From an uncultured Flavobacteriaceae bacterium (GTDB lineage: Bacteria; Bacteroidota; Bacteroidia; Flavobacteriales; Flavobacteriaceae), in contig CANLVG010000008.1 of the NCBI GenBank assembly GCA_947494565.1, forward strand, positions 1 to 64,000: a stretch of 64,000 bases of DNA, in the 5' to 3' direction. A program made the translations under genes and the position numbers. The notes below the pieces were generated by a model. It did not search any database. It worked only from the letters and a program-made list of their open reading frames with translations, and was not told the origin of the DNA. Positions 7,805-16,356 of this stretch are shown one piece after another; position 1 is the first letter of the stretch, and the number at the start of each line of letters is the position of its first letter.

Positions 7805-9289
7805 ATGATGGATTACGAAAAAGAAATCAAACAGGCACAGTATTTTCAGAATCGTCGAGAATTTCTAAAGACCACTAGCCGCGGACTGGGTAGTCTGGCC
7901 TTGGGCAGTCTGCTTTTTCCTGATCTTATGAGTGCTCAAAAGTCAAAGACCGCCCAATTACCATTTTCAAATGGAGGAGGGGCTCTCCCGCGATTGCATC
8001 ACACGCCGAAAGCAAAACGCGTGATCTATTTATTTCAAAGTGGAGGGCCGAGCCAATTAGAGCTCTTCGATTATAAGCCCGAACTGATCAAACGTTGGGG
8101 TGAAGAGATTCCCGATTCCGTAAGAAACGGACAACGGGTATCGGGCATGTTGGCGGCCCAGTCGAGCTTTCCCCTAGTGGGGTCTAAGTTCAATTTCAAG
8201 CAACATGCGACTACCGGTGGTTACTACAGTTCGCTAATGCCTTACACCTCGGAGATTGCGGAGGATATCTGCATGATCAATTCAATGCATACGGAAGCGA
8301 TTAACCACGAGCCTGCTGTGATTTTTATGCAGACCGGATCCCAACAAACGGGCCGGCCGTGCATCGGGTCGTGGATGAGCTATGGGCTTGGGAGTTCAAA
8401 CAAAAACCTGCCCTCGTTTGTAGTGCTACTTTCGCAGGGGAAAGACGATGCCCAAAGCCTGAACATGCAAGCCTGGAATAGCGGCTTTTTACCCTCGCAT
8501 CATCAGGGGGTACAGTTTCGTTCCGGAGCCGATCCGGTGCTCTATTTAGGGAATCCGCCAGGAATCGACCGTAAAAGTAGAAGAAGGGAGTTGGACTATT
8601 TGGCCGAACTGGAGGCCGAGCAAAAAAAGGTCTGGGGCGATACTGAAATCGATTCCAAGATCAGCCAATATGAAATGGCCTATCGCATGCAAACCAGTGT
8701 GCCCGACATCGCCGATCTATCAAAGGAACCAGAACATGTGTTTGACCTCTATGGTCAAGATGCCCGTATTCCCGGCACCTATGCATATAACTGCCTAATG
8801 GCTCGCCGCTTGGCGGAACGTGACGTGAATTGCATTCAGCTCTATCATATGGGTTGGGATCAACATGGCAATCTTCCCCGGGAAATCGTACGCTTGGCCA
8901 AATCTACCGATCAAGCATCGGCAGCCCTCGTAAAAGACCTCAAACAAAGAGGTTTATTGGAAGATACTTTGGTCATCTGGGGAGGAGAGTTTGGCCGTAC
9001 CAGTTTCTCTCAAGGAAAATTGACCCAAGAAAATTATGGAAGGGATCACCATCCAAGGTGCTACAGCACCTGGATGGCAGGTGCCGGAATCAAAGGAGGT
9101 CAAGTTTATGGCAAAACCGACGATTTTGGATATAACATTATTGAAAACCCGGTACATGTACATGATTTTCAAGCAACCATGCTGCATCTATTGGGTATTG
9201 ATCACGAAAGATTCACTTTTAAGCACCAAGGCCGCCGCTACCGCCTGACCGACGTTCATGGTCATGTGGTTAAAGATATTCTATCTTAG
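7805..9289 (+). CDS. DUF1501 protein (sulfatase-like fold), Tat-exported
   Basis: A 494-residue protein with a twin-arginine signal (NRREFLKTTSRGLGSLALG, about 17-35) followed by a DUF1501 domain, a distant relative of the alkaline phosphatase/sulfatase superfamily. Conserved signatures are IYLFQSGGPSQLELFDYKP, EAINHEPAVIFMQTG, GRPCIGSWMSYGLG, YHMGWDQHGNL, WGGEFGRTSFSQ and GRDHHPRCYSTWMAGAGIKGG. Substrate and reaction are unknown for the family. Tat export implies folding, and perhaps metal loading, in the cytoplasm before secretion. It starts 2 bp after the PSD1 gene and ends 6 bp before the Lgt-like gene, so all are probably co-transcribed. The ATG at 7805 follows TAAGG; ATG 7808 is an alternative. 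Confidence 0.9.
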   Translation: MMDYEKEIKQAQYFQNRREFLKTTSRGLGSLALGSLLFPDLMSAQKSKTAQLPFSNGGGALPRLHHTPKAKRVIYLFQSGGPSQLELFDYKPELIKRWGEEIPDSVRNGQRVSGMLAAQSSFPLVGSKFNFKQHATTGGYYSSLMPYTSEIAEDICMINSMHTEAINHEPAVIFMQTGSQQTGRPCIGSWMSYGLGSSNKNLPSFVVLLSQGKDDAQSLNMQAWNSGFLPSHHQGVQFRSGADPVLYLGNPPGIDRKSRRRELDYLAELEAEQKKVWGDTEIDSKISQYEMAYRMQTSVPDIADLSKEPEHVFDLYGQDARIPGTYAYNCLMARRLAERDVNCIQLYHMGWDQHGNLPREIVRLAKSTDQASAALVKDLKQRGLLEDTLVIWGGEFGRTSFSQGKLTQENYGRDHHPRCYSTWMAGAGIKGGQVYGKTDDFGYNIIENPVHVHDFQATMLHLLGIDHERFTFKHQGRRYRLTDVHGHVVKDILS

Positions 9290-9295
9290 CGGGAA

Positions 9296-10057
9296 ATGAC
9301 GCTGCCTTTTGAACCCATACTGTTCGGTATAAAATTGAACATGCACCTGATACTGGAGTATCTGGCGTTTTTCATTGCTTTTCGGTACTATGTGGTGCTT
9401 CGCAAGAAGAGTTCTGATACCATCTCGTCGAACAATCGATTGTCCATCATTATCGGGGCAATTTTCGGGGCGTTGTTTCTTTCCCGCTTGGTCGCTTTCT
9501 TCGAAAACCCACCATTGCATCTACAACAGGGGTGGTTGGTTCTATTGAACAACAAGACTATTATGGGCGGACTATTCGGAGGCCTTCTAGGCGTTGAACT
9601 AGCGAAAAAGATCATTGGTGAAAAACAATCTTCCGGAGACCTGTTCACCCTTCCCATTATCGTTGGAATCGCTATCGGACGTATCGGTTGTTTTTTAGCC
9701 GGCGTTAAGGAATTCACTTATGGTAAAGAAACCGATTCGTTCTTGGGTATGAATTTAGGTGACGGCCTGCTTCGACACCCCATTGCACTCTATGAATTGG
9801 TCTTCTTGACCGTACTCTTCATCGCCATCGGAAGAATACAAAAACTATCTGAGCCTCCCCAGCCCGGAACTTCCTTTAAAATTTTTATGATCGCCTATTT
9901 CGGATTCCGGTTTTGCATCGAGTTTCTCAAACCCAATACCTTTTTCGTTCTCGGTCTGAGCAGCATCCAAATATTATGCTTAATTTGTTTTAGCTACTAT
10001 TATAAAACCATTTTTCAAGGAATTGTCTATGCCGGAAAGAAACTACACCTATTATGA
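9296..10057 (+). CDS. Divergent prolipoprotein diacylglyceryl transferase (Lgt)-like membrane protein
   Basis: A 253-residue polytopic protein with about seven hydrophobic segments. Several Lgt signatures are kept: GGLFGGLLG (91-99), GRIGCF (128-133), Glu139, HPIALYE (161-167) and FGFRFCIEF (202-210, Arg205). True Lgt transfers diacylglycerol from phosphatidylglycerol to lipobox cysteines. Two features differ: the position matching E. coli His103 (FHGG) is Phe94 (LFGG), and GRxGNF is GRIGCF. It is also shorter than E. coli Lgt (291). It overlaps the following radical SAM gene by 29 bp, so translation is coupled. I infer a paralog with a changed acyl-lipid chemistry or a lipid-binding role, not the housekeeping Lgt. 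Confidence 0.8.
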   Translation: MTLPFEPILFGIKLNMHLILEYLAFFIAFRYYVVLRKKSSDTISSNNRLSIIIGAIFGALFLSRLVAFFENPPLHLQQGWLVLLNNKTIMGGLFGGLLGVELAKKIIGEKQSSGDLFTLPIIVGIAIGRIGCFLAGVKEFTYGKETDSFLGMNLGDGLLRHPIALYELVFLTVLFIAIGRIQKLSEPPQPGTSFKIFMIAYFGFRFCIEFLKPNTFFVLGLSSIQILCLICFSYYYKTIFQGIVYAGKKLHLL

Positions 10058-11420
10058 TTTTACATTAAGCCTATGCCCGGATTGCCTTCGCCGGGTCGAT
10101 GCTAAGATCATCTTTGAAAACGATAAGGTGTATCTCTTGAAACAGTGCAAGGAACACGGGAGAAGTAAAGTGCTCATTGCCGATGATATCGAGTACTACA
10201 AGAATATTCGTAACTATAACAAAAAATCGGAATACCCCAAGACCTTCAATACCAAAACACACTATGGCTGCCCCTATGATTGTGGCCTTTGTCCGGATCA
10301 CGAGCAACATTCTTGTTTGACCGTGGTCGAAGTGACCGATCGTTGCAATCTGACTTGCCCGACCTGTTATGCGGGGTCATCACCCACCTATGGAAGACAC
10401 CGGACCCTTGACGAAATTAAAAAAATGCTCGATGCGGTCGTAAAAAACGAAGGGGAACCCGACGTGGTGCAGCTCAGTGGTGGTGAGCCGACCATTCACC
10501 CTGATTTCTTTGATATTTTAGACTATGCCAAAACGCTGCCCATACGGCATTTGATGGTCAATACCAATGGCATCAAAATCGCTAAGGATTTTGCCTTTGC
10601 GGAACGCTTAGCGACCTACGCCCCAGACTTTGAAATTTATCTGCAATTCGATTCCTTGGATAATCAGGTGTTGCAGACCTTACGTGGGGCCGACTTAGCG
10701 GAGGTTCGGCTCAAAGCGATCGAAAACCTGAACAAACTCAACTTATCGACGACCTTGGTAGTCACCCTACAAAAGGGATTGAACGATCATGAAATGGGCC
10801 AGACCATCGACTTTGCCCTGAAGCAAAAGTGTATTCGTGGTGTTACCTTCCAGCCCACACAAATTGCAGGTCGCCTAGAAAATTTCGAAGTCGACGAAAA
10901 CCGGATTACCCTGACCGAGGTACGCCGAAAAATATTGGAACAATCGCCGATCTTTGAGAGTGACGATCTGATTCCCGTACCCTGTAATCCTGATGCGTTG
11001 GTCATGGCCTATGCCCTGAAGTTAGGGGATGACGTAAGCCCACTGACGCGATACATCAACCCGGACGACCTACTGAACGAAGGGAAAAATACCATTATCT
11101 ATGAGCAAGACGAGCAGTTGCACGGTAAGATGATCGACCTCTTCAGTACCGGAAATTCAGTGGAAAAAGCTTCGGAGAATTTAAAGAGTATCTTGTGTTG
11201 TCTTCCAGAAATCGATGCGCCTGAACTGGGCTACGACAACCTCTTCAGAATCATCATCATGCAATTCATCGATGCCCATAATTTTGATGTGCGTGCAATC
11301 AAAAAATCATGTGTGCATATTGTAAATAAAGATTATAAAATTATTCCGTTCGAGACCATGAATCTATTCTATCGCGATGATAAGATAGCGCGATTGAACG
11401 AATTAAAAGCAGAAGTGTAA
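10029..11420 (+). CDS. Radical SAM protein of the Tes/MJ0619-like type
   Basis: A 463-residue enzyme (ATG 10029; an in-frame TTG at 10023 is also open). The radical SAM cluster motif is CNLTCPTC (Cys106, Cys110, Cys113), followed by QLSGGEPTIHP, the SAM-binding GGE motif. Ahead of it lies a cysteine-rich N-terminus: CPDC (Cys16, Cys19) with QCKEHG (Cys40), reminiscent of a rubredoxin-like knuckle, and CPYDCGLCPDHEQHSC (Cys81, 85, 88, 96), a probable auxiliary iron-sulfur site. This arrangement is that of the family including archaeal tetraether synthase Tes and the pterin methylase MJ0619. The exact reaction is not determinable. Overlap with the Lgt-like gene suggests a lipid substrate (inference). 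Its stop codon overlaps the next ATG (TAATG). Confidence 0.85.
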   Translation: MPERNYTYYDFTLSLCPDCLRRVDAKIIFENDKVYLLKQCKEHGRSKVLIADDIEYYKNIRNYNKKSEYPKTFNTKTHYGCPYDCGLCPDHEQHSCLTVVEVTDRCNLTCPTCYAGSSPTYGRHRTLDEIKKMLDAVVKNEGEPDVVQLSGGEPTIHPDFFDILDYAKTLPIRHLMVNTNGIKIAKDFAFAERLATYAPDFEIYLQFDSLDNQVLQTLRGADLAEVRLKAIENLNKLNLSTTLVVTLQKGLNDHEMGQTIDFALKQKCIRGVTFQPTQIAGRLENFEVDENRITLTEVRRKILEQSPIFESDDLIPVPCNPDALVMAYALKLGDDVSPLTRYINPDDLLNEGKNTIIYEQDEQLHGKMIDLFSTGNSVEKASENLKSILCCLPEIDAPELGYDNLFRIIIMQFIDAHNFDVRAIKKSCVHIVNKDYKIIPFETMNLFYRDDKIARLNELKAEV

Positions 11421-11611
11421 TGGGGTTATTGGTGCTTATCGTATTAATGCTAGGGCCTCCCGTTATTTTTTTGATTTTGGCCATTGTCTTCTTTGCACAA
11501 AGAGATGCTAAAAAAGGCAAGTTGTTTCTCATTCTCATGGGTGTCTATCTATTGATCTCCTTTGGGATTTGCGGCATCATGTTGGCCAATTTCAGTCTGG
11601 ATACAAAGTGA
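11420..11611 (+). CDS. Small two-helix membrane peptide, copy 1
   Basis: A 63-residue peptide with two hydrophobic segments (about 2-26 and 36-57) separated by the basic turn AQRDAKKGKLF. It ends in YLLISFGICGIMLAN. Translation is coupled to the radical SAM gene, because its ATG shares a base with the stop codon (TAATG). It is paralogous to the two peptides that follow, with shared GP near the first helix, KK-x-x-K in the loop and G-x-CG in the second helix. I know of no family name. Expected location is the inner membrane; a role as small partner of the upstream lipid-type enzymes is inference. Confidence 0.75.
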   Translation: MGLLVLIVLMLGPPVIFLILAIVFFAQRDAKKGKLFLILMGVYLLISFGICGIMLANFSLDTK

Positions 11612-11702
11612 ACTGCCTCGCAGCATTGAAAGAAAACAAATTGAGCACATCCGCCTTAGCGCCTAAGCTGGTACATCTCGATTATCGAATACATCGAATC
11701 TT

Positions 11703-11903
11703 ATGAAATCGACCCTACCTCTAGAAATTTATATCAGTGATTTAGCGGCAATCGGATTTTTTCTTTTCTTTCCGGCAGCTTTATTTTTGGTCATCGCCGT
11801 AATCCTGTTGATCGCGAAACAAAAGAAGGCAGCAAAGGTCTTGTTCATTATCGCTGGTTGCCTATTTATAATAGCTATAGGTGCCTGCGGATTCGGGGCC
11901 TAA
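11703..11903 (+). CDS. Small two-helix membrane peptide, copy 2
   Basis: A 66-residue peptide. Hydrophobic segments at about 13-37 and 45-63 flank the loop AKQKKAAKVL, and the second helix carries AIGACGFG. The loop KKAAKV is identical to copy 3, and the start LPLE is also shared with copy 3 (ILPLE), so copies 2 and 3 look like the more recent duplication. The 91-bp gap after copy 1 contains no other gene. Function unknown. Confidence 0.75.
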   Translation: MKSTLPLEIYISDLAAIGFFLFFPAALFLVIAVILLIAKQKKAAKVLFIIAGCLFIIAIGACGFGA

Positions 11904-11924
11904 CATCACTTTAAACTCAACCCT

Positions 11925-12131
11925 ATGATACTCCCCTTGGAAGTTGGAAATTTAGACGGACTTGTATTCTTGATCGTACTGGTCATGTTCGGACCTGCCC
12001 TTTTACTATTGGGCATTGGTCTTTTGGTACGAAGGTCGAACAAAAAAGCTGCAAAGGTTTTTTATATATTGGCCGGTATTTATCTACTGGTCAGTTTGGG
12101 CATATGCGGCACCATGCTTACCGGGTATTGA
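11925..12131 (+). CDS. Small two-helix membrane peptide, copy 3
   Basis: A 68-residue peptide with helices at about 12-34 and 44-66 and the loop RRSNKKAAKVFY. The C-terminal half AGIYLLVSLGICGTML closely matches copy 1 (MGVYLLISFGICGIML), while the loop matches copy 2. It ends the seven-gene run; lepA starts 98 bp later under its own promoter-like box. Confidence 0.75.
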   Translation: MILPLEVGNLDGLVFLIVLVMFGPALLLLGIGLLVRRSNKKAAKVFYILAGIYLLVSLGICGTMLTGY

Positions 12132-12196
12132 GCCCCATCTAAGGAGCCCCTAACCTACTTCACCCTCCATTTAATGGGCACCTTCATATTTTGCGC

Positions 12197-12204
12197 TATC
12201 TTTG
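12197..12204 (+). promoter_or_regulatory. -7 promoter box for lepA
   Basis: TATCTTTG matches TAnnTTTG perfectly, 25 bp upstream of the lepA ATG, with a strong RBS (AAAGGAGGA, 12212-12220) between. No TTG -33 element at normal spacing is visible. Confidence 0.5.
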
Positions 12205-12229
12205 CAGCGCTAAAGGAGGAATAGAATTT

Positions 12230-14026
12230 ATGAAGCATATCCGAAATTTCTGCATTATTGCCCATATCGATCATGGTAAGAGTACCTTGGCGGATCGATT
12301 ATTGGACTTTACGGGGGCGGTAACCGACCGTGAAAAGAAGGAGCAGTTACTTGATAATATGGACCTTGAGCGTGAACGTGGTATCACCATTAAAAGTCAC
12401 GCCATTCAAATGGAATATAGTTACAAAGGTCAAGAATATGTGCTGAACCTGATAGACACACCGGGGCATGTGGATTTTTCTTATGAAGTATCCCGGTCAA
12501 TTGCGGCCTGTGAAGGGGCGCTTTTGGTGGTCGATGCGGCCCAAAGTATACAGGCTCAGACCATCTCAAATCTATACCTGGCCCTCGAGAACGACCTTGA
12601 GATCATACCCGTATTGAACAAGGTCGATCTACCTAGTGCCAATCCGGAAGAAGTTACCGATGATATTGTGGATCTTTTGGGCTGTGATGCCGAGGAAGTC
12701 ATCCCGGCCAGTGCCAAAACAGGTATCGGAATCGAGGATATTCTTACCGCAATAATCGAAAGGATCCCTGCTCCGGAAGGTAATCCGGATGAACCCTTGC
12801 AAGCCTTGGTTTTTGATTCGGTTTACAACCCTTTTCGCGGGGTTGAAACCTACTTTCGGGTGATTAATGGGGAAATTAAAAAAGGACAAAAGATCAAGTT
12901 CGTAGCGACGGACAAAGATTACTTTGCCGATGAGGTAGGTACCCTGAAACTCACACAGCAAATCAAGCAAAGTATCAAGGCTGGTGACGTTGGCTATTTA
13001 ATAACGGGAATCAAGGATGCCCGCGAGGTAAAGGTGGGTGATACCATCACGGATGCGGCCAATCCGACCCAAAATGCCATTGCCGGTTTCGAAGATGTGA
13101 AACCTATGGTTTTTGCCGGTATTTACCCAGTGGATACCGAGGATTTTGAAGAATTGCGTTCCTCGATGGAGAAACTGCAATTAAATGACGCCTCTTTGGT
13201 ATTCACTCCGGAAAGTAGTGCAGCACTTGGTTTCGGTTTTCGTTGTGGCTTTTTGGGAATGCTACACATGGAGATCATTCAAGAGCGTCTGGAACGCGAA
13301 TTCAACATGACCGTTATTACTACGGTGCCTAACGTAAGTTATCATGCCTTTACTCGCAAGGATCCAGAAACGCCCTTAATCGTAAACAATCCTACCGATT
13401 TGCCCGACCCTTCTAGTATTGATCGGGTAGAAGAGCCGTACATCAAAGCGACGATTATCACCAAATCCGATTTTGTAGGTAACGTCATGTCATTGTGTAT
13501 CGAAAAAAGAGGGCAAATCACGAATCAGACCTATTTGACTACGGAACGCGTAGAATTGAATTTCGATATGCCTTTGGCAGAAATCGTCTTTGACTTTTAC
13601 GATCGACTCAAAACGGTATCGAAAGGGTACGCCTCTTTTGACTATGCCCCTATCGGTATGCGAAAATCTAAATTGGTGCGTGTCGATATCCTACTGAACG
13701 CCCAGCCCGTGGATGCTTTATCGGCGCTGATTCACGCGGATAACGCCACTACTATCGGCAAAAAAATGTGCGAAAAACTGAAGGAGCTGATCCCTCGGCA
13801 ACAATTCGATATTCCGATCCAAGCGGCTATAGGTGCCAAAATTATCTCTCGGGAAACTACTAAAGCCCTGCGAAAAGATGTGACCGCCAAATGTTATGGA
13901 GGTGATATTTCGCGTAAGCGCAAGCTCTTGGAGAAGCAAAAAAAGGGTAAGAAACGTATGAGACAAGTGGGTAATGTCGAAGTTCCGCAGGAAGCATTTA
14001 TGGCCGTGTTGAAGTTGAACGATTAA
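12230..14026 (+). CDS. lepA: Elongation factor 4 (LepA)
   Basis: A 598-residue translational GTPase acting on ribosomes, the standard length for LepA. G1 [10 protein letters not shown]2 [10 protein letters not shown]3 DTPGHVDF, G4 NKVD and G5 SAKTGIG are all present, followed by domain II, the two EF-G-like domains ([14 protein letters not shown]) and the LepA-specific C-terminal domain ([20 protein letters not shown]). The ATG at 12230 follows an AAAGGAGGA RBS by 9 nt, and the product starts directly with [17 protein letters not shown], the canonical N-terminus. A terminator hairpin lies downstream. Confidence 0.97.
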   Translation: MKHIRNFCIIAHIDHGKSTLADRLLDFTGAVTDREKKEQLLDNMDLERERGITIKSHAIQMEYSYKGQEYVLNLIDTPGHVDFSYEVSRSIAACEGALLVVDAAQSIQAQTISNLYLALENDLEIIPVLNKVDLPSANPEEVTDDIVDLLGCDAEEVIPASAKTGIGIEDILTAIIERIPAPEGNPDEPLQALVFDSVYNPFRGVETYFRVINGEIKKGQKIKFVATDKDYFADEVGTLKLTQQIKQSIKAGDVGYLITGIKDAREVKVGDTITDAANPTQNAIAGFEDVKPMVFAGIYPVDTEDFEELRSSMEKLQLNDASLVFTPESSAALGFGFRCGFLGMLHMEIIQERLEREFNMTVITTVPNVSYHAFTRKDPETPLIVNNPTDLPDPSSIDRVEEPYIKATIITKSDFVGNVMSLCIEKRGQITNQTYLTTERVELNFDMPLAEIVFDFYDRLKTVSKGYASFDYAPIGMRKSKLVRVDILLNAQPVDALSALIHADNATTIGKKMCEKLKELIPRQQFDIPIQAAIGAKIISRETTKALRKDVTAKCYGGDISRKRKLLEKQKKGKKRMRQVGNVEVPQEAFMAVLKLND

Positions 14027-14047
14027 TTTTCACACATCGGTTTTAAC

Positions 14048-14076
14048 ACTAGTTCGCAACGAGAAACTGGTTTTTT
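14048..14076 (+). terminator. Rho-independent terminator after lepA
   Basis: The stem ACTAGTT/AACTGGT (one G-U pair) is followed by a run of six or more T (14071-14076), beginning 22 bp after the lepA stop. Confidence 0.6.
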
Positions 14077-14155
14077 CCTACATTTTTTATGCTAATGGAA
14101 TTGATTTTCCTATTTTGAGACGATATATAATTTCAAAATTCCGTCTCCTACCAAA

Positions 14156-14389
14156 ATGACCACCTACATTGCACAGTTTACGGCAAAACACCGCCTGATA
14201 CAAATCGAACAAAATTCCATTTTTACATGGCGCCAAGAAAGCGGCGAAATAGACGAGCGATTGCTTATCGATAAAATCAAAAGGGAATCGTCATTGCTCT
14301 TTTATCGTCTGGTCGCCGGAAATCACTATCCCGTTCCTGAAGATGACGTGGCCATCACTATATGGAAAACCATGCCGTTCAAAGGATAA
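14156..14389 (+). CDS. Small hypothetical protein
   Basis: A 77-residue soluble protein with no signal peptide and no recognised domain. It starts MTTYIAQFTAKHRLIQIE and ends VAITIWKTMPFKG, with alternating beta-like hydrophobic stretches. An interrupted inverted repeat GAGACG (14117-14122)/CGTCTC (14142-14147) sits 9 bp before the ATG and may be an operator. It is flanked by the lepA terminator and the converging antiporter gene, so it is likely monocistronic. A short conserved flavobacterial protein or a spurious frame are both possible. Confidence 0.55.
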   Translation: MTTYIAQFTAKHRLIQIEQNSIFTWRQESGEIDERLLIDKIKRESSLLFYRLVAGNHYPVPEDDVAITIWKTMPFKG

Positions 14390-14404
14390 TCCGTAATTCT
14401 ATTT

Positions 14405-16249
14405 TTAAGGGGTCGTACTAGGTTCGAGAACTTCAAAGGGTTTTCCTAGATATACCAACTCATACCCTTCTTGAATATCGGTAAACTCCTTGCTATAGGA
14501 AGAAATAATCTTAAGATCACCATCCAAGGTTTTGACAAATATGGGGATAATATCTTCATCGGCCTTGGTGATTTCAATTAGCCCTTCATAATGCTCTTGA
14601 TCTTTCAGTGCGATTTCATGCATGGCAGGGTTTTTTCTAGCGGCCTCCATCAACTTTATAAAATCGTCGGTATGGGAAAACAGCCCTTCTTTAGGATTGT
14701 TCTCGGGATCGTTCATTTCATCAGGAGTGACCAACCGAAAAGACCCGTTCTCACCGAACTGATCTTTAAACTTGGCTATCGCAAAATTATTGATGTCGGC
14801 ATTTCCGGTCAGCGACATCAGATACCCTACATCGTTCAATTCAATATTATCGGAAAGCGAATCGGAATAGATATTGGCATTAAATGCTTCCAACCCCAGT
14901 TTTTGAGCCTTTTCAATATTGGTTCGATTGTTATCGACCAAAACTACATGGCGATTGTTTTTTTGTAAATAACTACCGATCAAACGGGAAACTTTCGAGG
15001 CCCCGATAATCAATATTCCCTCTGATTTGGTCAAGAACACGCCTACCATCTTTGCGAATACCCGAGCCGTTGTGGCATTCAAAAGCACCGTACCCAATAC
15101 GATCATGAAAACCAAGGGCGTGATATACTCCGCGCCGGGTTCTCCTTTTGATATGAGTTTCGATCCAAAAAGAGAGGCAATACCCGCTGCCACGATACCT
15201 CTAGGACCCACCCATCCTATAAATAGTTTCTCCTTCAATGTTAGATTCGAACCTGAGGAACTCAAAAATACCCCCAAGGGCCGTATCACAAACACCACGG
15301 TAGCGAAAAGCGCGAGTGTCTTCCAGTTCGCGATAAGCTCCATGTCGGAGATATTGATATTGGCCGCTAAAAGGATAAAAAGAATCGAGATCAGAAGTAC
15401 GCTCAGCGATTCCTTAAAGTAGAGCAGTTCTTTGATGTTGGGCAAATCCATATTCCCCATAACCATTCCCATGACTACGACTGCCAATAGCCCTGATTCA
15501 TGGGCGAAAATATCCGATTCCACAAAAACCAGAAGCACCACGGATAGCGATACCACGTTTAGCAAATAGTGCGGAATAAAATTCTTTTTTATGGCAAATG
15601 CCAATGCATGGGCAAAGGTGAAACCAAAGGTGAAACCGAACAAGAGAATCTTACCAAACTCTATCAATGCGGTTTGGGTATACCCTTGACCCTCACCAAC
15701 ACTGATAAATTCAAATACCAATACCGCGGCCAAGGCCCCAATGGGGTCAATGAGAATACCTTCCCATTTTAAAACGGCGGAAACGTCTTTCTTTAGGGGA
15801 ATATTCCGTAAAATAGGAGTGATTACCGTGGGTCCGGTAACGATAATCAAGGCGGAAAACAAAAATGATATCTGCCAGTTCAATCCGAAGATATAGTGTG
15901 CTGCGATGGCCGCGCCAAAAAAAGTAACGATACTGCCCAACGTAATCAGCTTGGTGATTACGGGTCCCACGTTACGAATTTCGGAACGTTTTAGGGTCAA
16001 GCCGCCTTCAAAAAGAATGATACTAATGGCAAGGGAGACAAAATAATAGAGCCCATCGCCAGGGAATAGCCCTTTTTGACCATCCCATATCGGCTCGATG
16101 AGCTTTTGCCCGTTTTCGGTGTAAAGTGTAGCAATTGGCCCGACAAGCAACCCGATAAGAATCAATGGTAAAATGGCAGGTAATTTGAAACGCCAGGCGA
16201 CCCATTGGGCAATGATACCTAAAATGATAATTCCGGCCAGTTCGAGCAT
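14405..16249 (-). CDS. CPA1-type cation:proton antiporter with RCK (TrkA-N-like) domain
   Basis: A 614-residue inner-membrane protein. Twelve or more helices cover residues 1-390 with antiporter signatures SIILFEGGLTL, ALIIVTGPTVITPILR, WEGILIDPIGALAAVLVFEF (the ion-site Asp lies in LIDP) and WVGPRGIVAAGIASLFG. A cytosolic nucleotide-binding RCK domain follows (LIIGASKVSRLIGSYLQKNN), then a C-terminal regulatory tail. It should exchange Na+ or K+ for H+ for pH and salt homeostasis. It is monocistronic, with a -7 promoter box 18 bp upstream, and is followed on the same strand side by the separately encoded APC permease upstream. Confidence 0.88.
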   Translation of the reverse strand: MLELAGIIILGIIAQWVAWRFKLPAILPLILIGLLVGPIATLYTENGQKLIEPIWDGQKGLFPGDGLYYFVSLAISIILFEGGLTLKRSEIRNVGPVITKLITLGSIVTFFGAAIAAHYIFGLNWQISFLFSALIIVTGPTVITPILRNIPLKKDVSAVLKWEGILIDPIGALAAVLVFEFISVGEGQGYTQTALIEFGKILLFGFTFGFTFAHALAFAIKKNFIPHYLLNVVSLSVVLLVFVESDIFAHESGLLAVVVMGMVMGNMDLPNIKELLYFKESLSVLLISILFILLAANINISDMELIANWKTLALFATVVFVIRPLGVFLSSSGSNLTLKEKLFIGWVGPRGIVAAGIASLFGSKLISKGEPGAEYITPLVFMIVLGTVLLNATTARVFAKMVGVFLTKSEGILIIGASKVSRLIGSYLQKNNRHVVLVDNNRTNIEKAQKLGLEAFNANIYSDSLSDNIELNDVGYLMSLTGNADINNFAIAKFKDQFGENGSFRLVTPDEMNDPENNPKEGLFSHTDDFIKLMEAARKNPAMHEIALKDQEHYEGLIEITKADEDIIPIFVKTLDGDLKIISSYSKEFTDIQEGYELVYLGKPFEVLEPSTTP

Positions 16250-16266
16250 TCCTATTTGGGTTTTGG

Positions 16267-16274
16267 CAAAAATA
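16267..16274 (-). promoter_or_regulatory. -7 promoter box for the antiporter gene
   Basis: On the minus strand TATTTTTG matches TAnnTTTG perfectly, 17 bp before the ATG at 16249. The -33 region is unclear. Confidence 0.4.
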
Positions 16275-16356
16275 GTGAATTTCGAAGGAGTAATTTTTTA
16301 AGAAGATGTGATTTTCCAAAAGTTATTTTCCCAAGCAAATTTGACCTTGGGCAAGA

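Noticed and set aside
15027-15422. Long antisense frame inside the antiporter gene (and similar ones elsewhere)
   Set aside because: Opposite-strand shadow of a well-supported gene; composition follows the real frame.
16330-16351. Inverted repeat CCCAAG/CTTGGG after the APC permease
   Set aside because: No T-tract on either strand, so not called a terminator.
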